From: Campylobacteraceae bacterium
GTDB lineage: Bacteria > Campylobacterota > Campylobacteria > Campylobacterales > Sulfurovaceae
Direction of reading: 5' to 3'
DNA: 12,899 bases
Assembly (NCBI GenBank): GCA_027081065.1
Contig: JALWLW010000094.1
Span: forward strand, 1-12,899
In this document: piece by piece, positions 5,685 through 12,309 of the stretch
Layout: the number at the start of each line of letters is the position of its first letter
Position numbering within the stretch: the first letter of the stretch is position 1
Position numbers and translations under genes: made by a program
Notes under the pieces: model-generated
Database searches by the model: none
Told to the model about the DNA's origin: nothing
The model's input: only the letters and a program-made list of their open reading frames with translations

Positions 5685-8123
5685 CAGTTAAACAATAAAA
5701 TAAAGTTGGTTAGTATTCTACCATTAATATTATTATTTATTATTGGTCTATATATGGGATATACTCATTATAATCCTTCTATTAAAAACATTACTCAGCA
5801 ATCATTATGGTTTTTTGCATCAATAATTCTGTTAAGTATCGTTTTTATACTAAGTATTATTGGTTATTTTGCAGGAAAAGAACTAAACAATAACTCACTA
5901 GATTTTCAAGAAATACTTGAAAACTCGGTTCTTGGCAATGAAATTTATGATGAAAGTGGCTTAACCCTTAATACCACCATTGACTTAAAGACAAAAACAG
6001 GTGTACAAAATGCTTATAAACTTATTGAAACGTTAATTCATAATGCTAAAGCTGATAAACAAGAAGCTCTTGAAGCCAATGCTTCAAAATCACTGTTTTT
6101 AGCCAATATGTCTCATGAAATTCGTACTCCTCTTAATGGAATTGTTGGATTTACAGATCTATTGAAAAGTACAGATTTAAATGATGAACAAAAAGAGTTT
6201 ATTAATATCATAGATAAAAGTTCAGAAAATCTTTTAAATATTATCAATAATATTCTTGACCTATCTAAAATAGAAAGCAATAAAACTGAACTAGACATTG
6301 TAATTTTTGATCCAATTATTGAATTTGAAAATGCTGTTGAAACTTATGGTATTAGGGCTTCAGAAAAAAATATTGATTTAAGTTTCTTCCTTGATCCAAG
6401 TATTGATAAAAAGCTCTTAGGTGACTCAGTAAAACTTAAAGAAATACTTATTAATCTACTCTCAAATGCCATTAAATTTACAGATTTAGGTGGTCAAGTT
6501 AAAGTAGAAATTAAAAAGTTATCTACTGTTGAGAACCAAACTGAAATTTTATTTTCTATTGAAGATAATGGTGTAGGAATGACCAAAGAACAACAACTTA
6601 ATGTCTTTACAGCCTTTACTCAAGCTGATGTTTCCATTACCCGTAAATATGGGGGAACAGGTCTAGGCTTAACCATCTCAACTAAATTCTTAGAACTTAT
6701 GGACTCTGAACTAAAACTTGAAAGTCAAAAAGAAAAAGGTACTAGATTTTATTTTTCCATTATTTTTGAAGAGGTACTTGAAAGTACCGAACTCTCTAAG
6801 ATAGCTAAACGTGAAAATCACACTATTTGTAAATATCACTATGATTCCCCTGTACAACAAGATATTTACTTATCAAAATATTTTGATTATTATGATGTAG
6901 AACAAACTTCATTTAAAACAGCTGGTGATTTAAAGAAATATAACAATGATAGTAATATAGATGCTATTTGGATTGATGTAGATAATAGTGAAGATGACTT
7001 TTTACAAAATACCTATAAACTAAACTCCAATAAAGTTATACTTCTTTCTAGTTTTTCCAACCGAGATAAATTAGAAGAACTTGGTATCAATGTAGCAAAA
7101 GTCCTCTACAAACCTTTAACGCCTACAAAGATTTTACAAGGTATAAATGCTACAAATCATACAAAAAACGTAGCCTCTAAAGAGATAAGTATAAATGAAG
7201 CTTCACCATTTCAAAATGTTCAATTTACAGGTAAAGTATTAGTGGCTGAAGATAACTTTATTAACCAGAAGCTTATTAAACAAATTTTACTACGATATGG
7301 TGTATCTGTAGAACTAGCTAATAATGGATTAGAAGCATTTGAAAAAAGAAAAAATGAAGATTATGACTTGATTTTTATGGATATTCAAATGCCAGTAATG
7401 GATGGAGTTGAGGCTACTCATGAAATTATTAATTATGAAGTTGAAGAAAAAATTGGACATATTCCAATTGTAGCACTTACAGCCAATGCACTCAATGGAG
7501 ATAGAGAACGATTCATCTCTGAAGGACTAGATGAATATATTCCTAAACCTATTGAAACAAATGAGTTACTTTATATTTTAAAAAAATTTTTAAAAGCTAA
7601 AACAGAAGAAACTTTTAGTTCAGAAGAGATAGTTTTGAATGACGCACCTAAAACATTAGAAATCGTAGATAATATTCAAGAAGTGAATAATACACATAAA
7701 CTTAACAATAATATACAACCTATTATGCTTGAAGAATTTGAAGAAGATGAAGTAGCAATAGAAAAAAGTAATCCAATAAAAGAAGATAAAAAAATTCTTA
7801 TTCTAAAGAAAAACCCTCTTGAGGCACAAATACTTTCAAAAGTAATTTCAAATTTAGATTACAATATTGAAATTGTAAGCCAAGTGACTAAATTGGAACA
7901 GTTTATTCAAAAAGAAGAGTATGATATTTTATTAATTGATAAAGAGATAGAGCAATTTAATCAAAAAATTTTAGAAAAACAACATAAAGATATGAATGTT
8001 ATTATGCTTTCTCTAAAAAAACTTGAAAATGAACACTTCAATAAAAACATTATTAAAGAAGTCCATGTAGGTATTATTAAACGTGATAAAATTGAACAAC
8101 TTATCAAAAAGTATAGGGCTTAA
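5682..8123 (+). CDS. Hybrid sensor histidine kinase with three receiver-like domains
   Basis: An inner-membrane hybrid kinase of 813 residues. TM helices at about 7-27 and 42-64 enclose only about 14 residues of periplasm, and no recognisable sensor or HAMP domain lies between TM2 and HisKA. HisKA has His145 in SHEIRTPLNG. The ATPase domain has N262, D295 ('EDNGVG') and GGTGLGL 324-330. Receiver 1 keeps D432 and K477 but lacks the acidic pair, so it is a pseudoreceiver. Receiver 2 is canonical (E523/D524, D567, K622). After an acidic linker, receiver 3 (705-813) keeps D753 but lacks the acidic pair. There is no HPt; the gene before encodes one. GTG start 10 nt after the HPt gene. A paralogue lies at 3-2150. 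I infer that input comes from the separate PAS protein or from the membrane. Confidence 0.92.
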   Translation: MQLNNKIKLVSILPLILLFIIGLYMGYTHYNPSIKNITQQSLWFFASIILLSIVFILSIIGYFAGKELNNNSLDFQEILENSVLGNEIYDESGLTLNTTIDLKTKTGVQNAYKLIETLIHNAKADKQEALEANASKSLFLANMSHEIRTPLNGIVGFTDLLKSTDLNDEQKEFINIIDKSSENLLNIINNILDLSKIESNKTELDIVIFDPIIEFENAVETYGIRASEKNIDLSFFLDPSIDKKLLGDSVKLKEILINLLSNAIKFTDLGGQVKVEIKKLSTVENQTEILFSIEDNGVGMTKEQQLNVFTAFTQADVSITRKYGGTGLGLTISTKFLELMDSELKLESQKEKGTRFYFSIIFEEVLESTELSKIAKRENHTICKYHYDSPVQQDIYLSKYFDYYDVEQTSFKTAGDLKKYNNDSNIDAIWIDVDNSEDDFLQNTYKLNSNKVILLSSFSNRDKLEELGINVAKVLYKPLTPTKILQGINATNHTKNVASKEISINEASPFQNVQFTGKVLVAEDNFINQKLIKQILLRYGVSVELANNGLEAFEKRKNEDYDLIFMDIQMPVMDGVEATHEIINYEVEEKIGHIPIVALTANALNGDRERFISEGLDEYIPKPIETNELLYILKKFLKAKTEETFSSEEIVLNDAPKTLEIVDNIQEVNNTHKLNNNIQPIMLEEFEEDEVAIEKSNPIKEDKKILILKKNPLEAQILSKVISNLDYNIEIVSQVTKLEQFIQKEEYDILLIDKEIEQFNQKILEKQHKDMNVIMLSLKKLENEHFNKNIIKEVHVGIIKRDKIEQLIKKYRA
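6096..6155 (+). repeat. Copy 2 of the 60-bp direct repeat encoding the HisKA H-box
   Basis: The partner of 669-728, same orientation, 58 of 60 bases identical, about 5.4 kb apart. Recombination between the copies would delete uvrC, the PAS and HPt genes and fuse the two kinases in frame. Confidence 0.85.
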
Positions 8124-8125
8124 TA

Positions 8126-8497
8126 ATGGTTTTTAAAGTCCTAATAGCTGATGATGACTATATCAATCGTAGATTACTCATTTCTTTTTTACAAAAAGAA
8201 CTCTATAAAGTTGAAATTTTAGAAGCAATAGATGGTAAAACTGCATTAGAAATTTGTCATCAAAACCCAGATATTCAATTAATTTTACTTGATGTAGAGA
8301 TGCCAATTATGGATGGTTCTGAATTTTTAAAACGCTATATTAAAGATAAATCATTACCCAAAATACCCATATTGGCTATCTCATCAAATGATTTAAGAAT
8401 TAAAGAAATTATTGATATTGGAGCAGATGCATTTTTAACAAAACCAATAACAGAAGAAAAACTTTTTACTGCCATTCGAAATTCACAAGTAGCTTAA
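8126..8497 (+). CDS. CheY-like single-domain response regulator
   Basis: A 123-residue receiver with no output domain. The acidic cluster is D9-D11 in 'ADDDYIN', the phospho-acceptor is D56 in 'LLDVEMP', the Thr/Ser position lies in 'AISSND', and the conserved lysine is K106 in 'LTKP'. Its start is 2 nt after the kinase stop, with AGGG at 8115-8118, so it is translated with the kinase as the last gene of the four-gene operon. It is the likely final acceptor of the relay through the HPt protein. Lacking a DNA-binding or enzymatic domain, it should act by binding another protein; candidates include the flagellar switch, but nothing here shows the partner. Its stop overlaps by 4 nt that of the convergent helicase gene. 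Confidence 0.92.
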   Translation: MVFKVLIADDDYINRRLLISFLQKELYKVEILEAIDGKTALEICHQNPDIQLILLDVEMPIMDGSEFLKRYIKDKSLPKIPILAISSNDLRIKEIIDIGADAFLTKPITEEKLFTAIRNSQVA

Positions 8498-9825
8498 AAT
8501 CTTTTTTTAGAATTAGCTTTTTTCTTAACAGACTTCTCTTTAGAGGGTTTCCCGTCAAACTGCTTAAAGCTATCTCTTTTAGTCGTTTTACGCTTTTTAC
8601 CCACTTTTTCTTGTGACTTTTTACGTCCAAAAGCCCCATCTGTTTTCTTTTTACTATCTACTGTTTTTCTAGCACCCCGTTGGACTTTTTCAACTTTTGG
8701 TGTATACCCTTCAATCTCTTCTCGTTTAATAGATCTACCCAATAGACATTCTACCTCTTTTAGTGCTATTTCTTCTTTTGGTGACACAAGAGTAATGGCT
8801 AAACCTTTTTTCCCTGCTCTACCTGTTCGCCCTATTCTGTGAATAAAGTCACCTGTTACATGAGGAATGTCATAATTCATAACTACAGCTAAATTTGGAA
8901 TATCTAAACCACGTGCTGCAATGTCTGTGGCCACTAAAACCCTTACTTTCCCTTCTTTAAAAGCACTTAAAGCACGTGTACGCACCCCTGAACTTTTATC
9001 TCCATGAATAACAGAGGTTTTTAAACCACTTAAATTTAATTCCCTTGCAACTTCATCTGCCTCTTGCTTTTTACGAACAAATACCAAAACTTGTTGATAG
9101 TTTTTTGAACCAATCATAAAAGATAAAAGCTCATTTTTACGCTCTTTCTCCACAGGGTGAACCAGCAATGCTACTGTAGAAGCTGAAGTTCCCATACTAT
9201 CAACTTCAATTAGTTTTGGTTTGTGTAAAATATCAGTTGCTAAACGTTTAACAGCACCAGAAAGGGTTGCTGAAATCAAAATATTTTGTCGCTTTTTAGG
9301 TAACAGATTAATAACTTGCATCACCTCATGTACGAAACCCATATCTAAAATAGTATCAGCTTCATCTAATACCAAATAACGTACAGCTTCTAAGCTTATA
9401 TTTTTCTGTCCAATATGTTCTAAAAGTCTTCCTGAAGTAGTCACAATAATGTCAACACCAGCTTTTAATCTATTGGCTTGGCTTGTCATATTTGCACCAC
9501 CATAAAGTAATACAGATTTTAGAGGAATATACTTAGCATATGCCTCAAAGCTCTCATGTACTTGTCGTGCCAATTCCCGTGTAGGTACAATGATAATTGC
9601 TCGTACATGGTGCTTTCCCTCTACACTATTTTGGGCTAAATCATGAATAATAGGTAAAGCAAAACCAGCTGTTTTCCCTGTACCTGTTTGTGCTCCAGCC
9701 ATGACATCATACCCATTTAAAACCACAGGAATTAAAGCTTTTTGAATGGGTGTTGCAGATGTATAGCCTTTATCTTTTAATGCTTTAATAATTTCAAATG
9801 ACAGCCCCAGTGTTCCTAATGACAT
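8494..9825 (-). CDS. rhlE: DEAD-box ATP-dependent RNA helicase, RhlE type
   Basis: A cytoplasmic RNA helicase of 443 residues, of the kind used in ribosome assembly and mRNA turnover. All core motifs are visible: Q motif (F10 to Q28, GYTSATPIQ), Walker A AQTGTGKT 45-52, PTRELA near 81-86, GG 109-110, DEAD 154-157, SAT 185-187, then ATDIAARGLD and HRIGRTGRAG in the second RecA domain. Motif Ib reads TSGR (130-133) rather than the usual TPGR. The last 70 or so residues are a Lys/Arg-rich tail, probably disordered and RNA-binding, common in RhlE-type proteins. The start (ATG at 9825) gives the normal short lead to 'LGLS'; a weak AAAGAG precedes it. It converges on the phosphorelay operon and is probably unrelated to it. 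The exact subfamily (RhlE rather than another DEAD helicase) is likely but not proven. Confidence 0.93.
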   Translation of the reverse strand: MSLGTLGLSFEIIKALKDKGYTSATPIQKALIPVVLNGYDVMAGAQTGTGKTAGFALPIIHDLAQNSVEGKHHVRAIIIVPTRELARQVHESFEAYAKYIPLKSVLLYGGANMTSQANRLKAGVDIIVTTSGRLLEHIGQKNISLEAVRYLVLDEADTILDMGFVHEVMQVINLLPKKRQNILISATLSGAVKRLATDILHKPKLIEVDSMGTSASTVALLVHPVEKERKNELLSFMIGSKNYQQVLVFVRKKQEADEVARELNLSGLKTSVIHGDKSSGVRTRALSAFKEGKVRVLVATDIAARGLDIPNLAVVMNYDIPHVTGDFIHRIGRTGRAGKKGLAITLVSPKEEIALKEVECLLGRSIKREEIEGYTPKVEKVQRGARKTVDSKKKTDGAFGRKKSQEKVGKKRKTTKRDSFKQFDGKPSKEKSVKKKANSKKRF

Positions 9826-9856
9826 ATATACTCTTTATCTTTTAATTTATTTTCTA

Positions 9857-9862
9857 ATTATA
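9857..9862 (-). promoter_or_regulatory. Predicted -10 box for the helicase gene
   Basis: TATAAT on the minus strand sits between the bax-like stop (9868) and the helicase start (9825). It predicts a transcript beginning near 9850 with a leader of about 25 nt. No -35 or extended -10 is evident. Confidence 0.4.
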
Positions 9863-9867
9863 ACGTA

Positions 9868-10542
9868 TTAAATATCCAAGGAATAGGAATCATAAGCTAA
9901 TAATTTATTGGTTTTAATCGTATTTCTTAAATTTTCTATATATTCATCTCCTAACTCTGAATATTTTCCTAACTCTTTTATGAGAATAAAAGGGTCTTGA
10001 CTCTCTAGTCTTGTTGCTCTAAAATCTTTATAAGCATCTTTAGTAGAGAGCATTATAAAGTAGTCATGAATAGATTGTTCAACACTGGCATATTTTTTTA
10101 AATATACCGTATGAGCACCTCGTTTTTTAGAAGCAGCGATACGTTTTTCATGCTCATTGAACGACCAAATCCCAAACACATTATTCGCTTTTTCAAAAAA
10201 CCTAGATGTTCCCCAACCACTCTCAATAATTGCTTGTGCAATGACAATACTTGTAGGGTGTAACTCCATTTTGTCATAAAGTTCATCGATATTTGATGCT
10301 TTAAAAATATATCTTTTTTTACGTAACCATAATGCATCTTCAGACGAAATCGTTTCAAGTTGCAAAAGTTTTGCTACCCGTTTTCTCTCTTTAGCTATTC
10401 GATGTTTTGCCACTAAAATTGATGGTATCAACATATCAATAAACACTTTTTTCTTATCAGCAATACTTAACTCTGATAATTTAATACTTTTTGTATAAAT
10501 AATAGGTTTGACACTTTGATTATTTATCGCAACAATATCCAA
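9868..10542 (-). CDS. Bax-family peptidoglycan glucosaminidase, catalytic part (frame-separated from its anchor)
   Basis: The catalytic region of a Bax/FlgJ-like endo-beta-N-acetylglucosaminidase that cuts peptidoglycan glycan strands. The domain shows 'AQAIIESGWGTSRF' with predicted catalytic Glu107 and then 'NNVFGIWSF' (numbering from TTG10542). The TTG at 10542 is the first start-like codon, but it has no Shine-Dalgarno sequence and yields a protein without an export signal, odd for a cell-wall enzyme. The frame is actually open upstream to 10674, where it meets an A9 run; the frame before that run encodes a well-started membrane anchor (10644-10832). One extra A would join the two into a protein of about 321 residues with an N-terminal TM helix, a linker and this domain. 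So this is a frameshifted gene, a phase-variable gene, a slippage product or a sequencing error. The Bax-type assignment is good; the gene state is uncertain. Confidence 0.8.
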   Translation of the reverse strand: MDIVAINNQSVKPIIYTKSIKLSELSIADKKKVFIDMLIPSILVAKHRIAKERKRVAKLLQLETISSEDALWLRKKRYIFKASNIDELYDKMELHPTSIVIAQAIIESGWGTSRFFEKANNVFGIWSFNEHEKRIAASKKRGAHTVYLKKYASVEQSIHDYFIMLSTKDAYKDFRATRLESQDPFILIKELGKYSELGDEYIENLRNTIKTNKLLAYDSYSLDI

Positions 10543-10643
10543 TGTTGATTTAGGAGAGACACGTACAAGGATTTCTTCTAAAGATTTAGAAATAATGGGT
10601 TTAGGTTGAGATTTATCTGTAACAATGGAATTGTTTTGTTTTA

Positions 10644-10832
10644 TTATAACTTTTGAAACACCTTGACTTTTTTTTTAGAATTATCAAGACTTAGAAGTTC
10701 CCTTGTTACTCTCTTAACTTTAGGACTCTCTTTGTTTGTAAGCATCTCTACAAAAAAATAGATAGATAACAAACTTATTTCTAGCAATAATAGGAACAAT
10801 AGCCCATAAATTACTTTATTTAAATTCAACAT
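10644..10832 (-). CDS. N-terminal membrane anchor of the split bax-like gene
   Basis: A 62-residue frame: a short basic start, a strong TM helix at about residues 7-29 (leucine-rich, 'LLFLLLLEISLLSIYFF'), then a charged stretch ending soon after an AAA AAA AAA codon run. The ATG at 10832 is preceded by AAAGGA at good spacing, whereas an in-frame ATG at 10892 has none and lies just upstream of the AT palindrome. The piece has no domain of its own and looks like the signal anchor missing from the glucosaminidase frame that follows, which it would join if the A9 run at 10668-10676 had ten A's or if reading slipped -1 there. As read, translation ends at 10644 after a seven-residue out-of-frame tail. 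Confidence 0.65.
   Translation of the reverse strand: MLNLNKVIYGLLFLLLLEISLLSIYFFVEMLTNKESPKVKRVTRELLSLDNSKKKVKVFQKL
10668..10676 (-). other. A9 homopolymer at the frame break of the bax-like gene
   Basis: Nine consecutive A's on the coding strand (TCT AAA AAA AAA GTC in the anchor frame). The glucosaminidase frame reads AAA AAA AGT from the same run. A -1 shift on A-AAA-AAA, transcriptional addition of one A, or a ten-A allele would restore one open frame. Homopolymer length variation is an established contingency mechanism in Campylobacterota, although usually at G or C tracts. Confidence 0.75.
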
Positions 10833-10854
10833 CCCTTTTTCCTTTAAATAAATT

Positions 10855-10889
10855 ATATTAATATATAATTTTAAATTATATATTAATAT
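10855..10889. repeat. Perfect 35-nt all-A/T palindrome between divergent genes
   Basis: Two 17-bp arms (10855-10871 and 10873-10889) are perfect inverted copies around a single central T at 10872; the sequence contains no G or C. It sits between the bax-like anchor start (10832) and the DUF1624 gene (10968). It overlaps candidate minus-strand -10 boxes (ATTATA on the plus strand at 10852-10857 and 10875-10880) and a plus-strand TATAAT at 10864-10869. It could be an operator, a cruciform-forming site or a divergent promoter core. Confidence 0.8.
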
Positions 10890-10939
10890 CAATTAAATAA
10901 AAATAATTATTACTATTTTTTAACGATAAAGTTGATCTA

Positions 10940-10948
10940 TGTTATAAT
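10940..10948 (+). promoter_or_regulatory. Extended -10 promoter of the DUF1624 gene
   Basis: TGTTATAAT is an exact extended -10 element, 19 nt before the ATG at 10968. Transcription would start near 10955, just before the AGGAG Shine-Dalgarno at 10958-10962, giving a very short leader. Confidence 0.55.
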
Positions 10949-10967
10949 TAACCTCATAGGAGTTTAA

Positions 10968-11687
10968 ATGAAAATAGAACGAATCAATGGCATAGACATC
11001 TTTAGGGGAGTAGCAATTTTATGTATGATTCTTTATCATTTTACGTATGATTTAAACTATTTTCGTATTATCTCTGTTGATTTAAATCATACCTCTAGCT
11101 TTTTACTAGCACGTTATACCATTATGAGTATGTTTCTTTTAAGCGTAGGAATGAGTTTAGCGTTAGCTCATCAACATTATGTTAACTATGCTGCCATTGG
11201 TAAACGTATTCTACTCTTAGGATTGGCTTCCCTTACTGTTACTATTGCTACCTATTTTATTTTTCCACACTCTTGGGTTTACTTTGGTATTTTACACTTT
11301 GTACTCATCGCCTCCCTCATCAGCCTACCTTTGTTAAAGTTTCCTAAAATCACTTTAGCTCTTGCCATACTTATTTTAGTGGGTTCAGCATCAAAACAAT
11401 TACATCTACATCTACTGCATGAGCAATTACGTATGCCCTTATCATTACCTCCACATACTGAGGATATTGTCCCCCTTTTTCCATGGTTGGCTGTAGTTTT
11501 ATTGGGCATAAATTTAGTGCAATACAATGTACACCAAAAAATATTTACTCAAAAAATTTTTACACCAAATGTCTGGTTTACAAAGTTACTCAAAACAATG
11601 GGTCAAAACTCTTTATTTATCTACCTTATTCACCAACCCATTCTCTTTGGAGCTTTTGAACTCTACTTTATATTTTTTTCAAAATAA
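10968..11687 (+). CDS. DUF1624 (HGSNAT-like) multi-pass membrane protein
   Basis: An integral inner-membrane protein of 239 residues with about six to seven hydrophobic helices. The N-terminal signature (D10, R13, G14, then 'YHFTYDL' with H24 and D28) and the C-terminal 'HQPIL' are those of DUF1624 / heparan-alpha-glucosaminide acetyltransferase catalytic-like proteins. Relatives are thought to move acyl groups across the membrane onto sugars; no bacterial substrate can be named from the sequence. The ATG has AGGAG 5 nt upstream and its own extended -10 promoter. It is divergent from the bax-like glucosaminidase gene across the AT palindrome, which allows but does not prove a shared cell-envelope role. 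Its last 20 nt overlap the end of the convergent gene at 11668. Family call good, function unknown. Confidence 0.85.
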   Translation: MKIERINGIDIFRGVAILCMILYHFTYDLNYFRIISVDLNHTSSFLLARYTIMSMFLLSVGMSLALAHQHYVNYAAIGKRILLLGLASLTVTIATYFIFPHSWVYFGILHFVLIASLISLPLLKFPKITLALAILILVGSASKQLHLHLLHEQLRMPLSLPPHTEDIVPLFPWLAVVLLGINLVQYNVHQKIFTQKIFTPNVWFTKLLKTMGQNSLFIYLIHQPILFGAFELYFIFFSK

Positions 11688-12309
11688 TAGACTGACGCAC
11701 TGAATAGTAGTCATAAACTTTTAGCCAATTTAACGACATGATAGCTTTTGTTCCAGCATCCCAAGCTTCATTCTCTTTGAGTGCTTCAGCATGTCTGTTT
11801 TGTGCATCAAAGTTGGCATAAAAAAGATTAAACCAATGATAATCACGCCCCAATTCTTCTTCAGCAATGGCATCATATATAACTTCTAAATAATCCTCTG
11901 GAACGCTAAAATCTTCTTTCGCATTAATCACACCATAATCACCAATAAAAGCTAAATAGCGTTCACCTTGTAATTCCCAAGTATCTATGGTTATCTCTTT
12001 AGCATCATAACCCCAAAAAGCAGATAAATAAAGGTTTAAAGCATTTTTAATGAAATTCTGTAAAGCCGACTCAAACTTTTTCTCTCCGATTCCTGCAAAA
12101 CTCTCTATAATACTTGTCTTTTCATCTACATAAATCTCAATGGTTAGTTGCCCTACAGTTTCAGTCGCTTCAGGATACCAAAAAGCTTTTACAGCAGGAA
12201 AAGTCCCTGTTGGTAATACCCATCCATCTTCTACTTGTGCATCAAACCCATGGGCATTAAAAATCGCTTTAACAATGTTTATTAACTTCTCTTCACTTAC
12301 TTCTAACAC
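11668..12309 (-). CDS. Unknown soluble protein, DUF6348-like
   Basis: A 213-residue acidic protein with many aromatic residues, no signal peptide and no TM helix, so probably cytoplasmic. The late pattern 'DYHWFNLFY' followed by 'AWDAGTKAIMSLNW' and 'YYSVRQSIILKKI' resembles DUF6348 family proteins as I remember them; I cannot confirm this and no catalytic motif is evident. The GTG start at 12309 has AGGAG at 12316-12320 with 6-nt spacing and lies inside the end of the upstream DUF1353 gene (17-nt overlap), so the two are translationally coupled. Its 3' end overlaps the DUF1624 gene on the other strand by 20 nt. The function is unknown; a regulatory or partner role toward the upstream DUF1353 protein is conceivable. 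Confidence 0.7.
   Translation of the reverse strand: MLEVSEEKLINIVKAIFNAHGFDAQVEDGWVLPTGTFPAVKAFWYPEATETVGQLTIEIYVDEKTSIIESFAGIGEKKFESALQNFIKNALNLYLSAFWGYDAKEITIDTWELQGERYLAFIGDYGVINAKEDFSVPEDYLEVIYDAIAEEELGRDYHWFNLFYANFDAQNRHAEALKENEAWDAGTKAIMSLNWLKVYDYYSVRQSIILKKI

Noticed and set aside
5680..5691. ATG at 5680 as the kinase start
   Set aside because: It reads M-C-S and then stops; GTG at 5682 is the in-frame start and gives TM1.
8485..8530. Bidirectional terminator between the response regulator and helicase genes
   Set aside because: AGCT words and T-runs are present, but the arms do not pair beyond four bases, so no convincing stem forms.
10833..10892. Longer N-terminus of the bax anchor from ATG 10892
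   Set aside because: It has no SD and its first codons would be encoded within the AT palindrome and its edge; ATG 10832 has AAAGGA and begins just before the TM helix.
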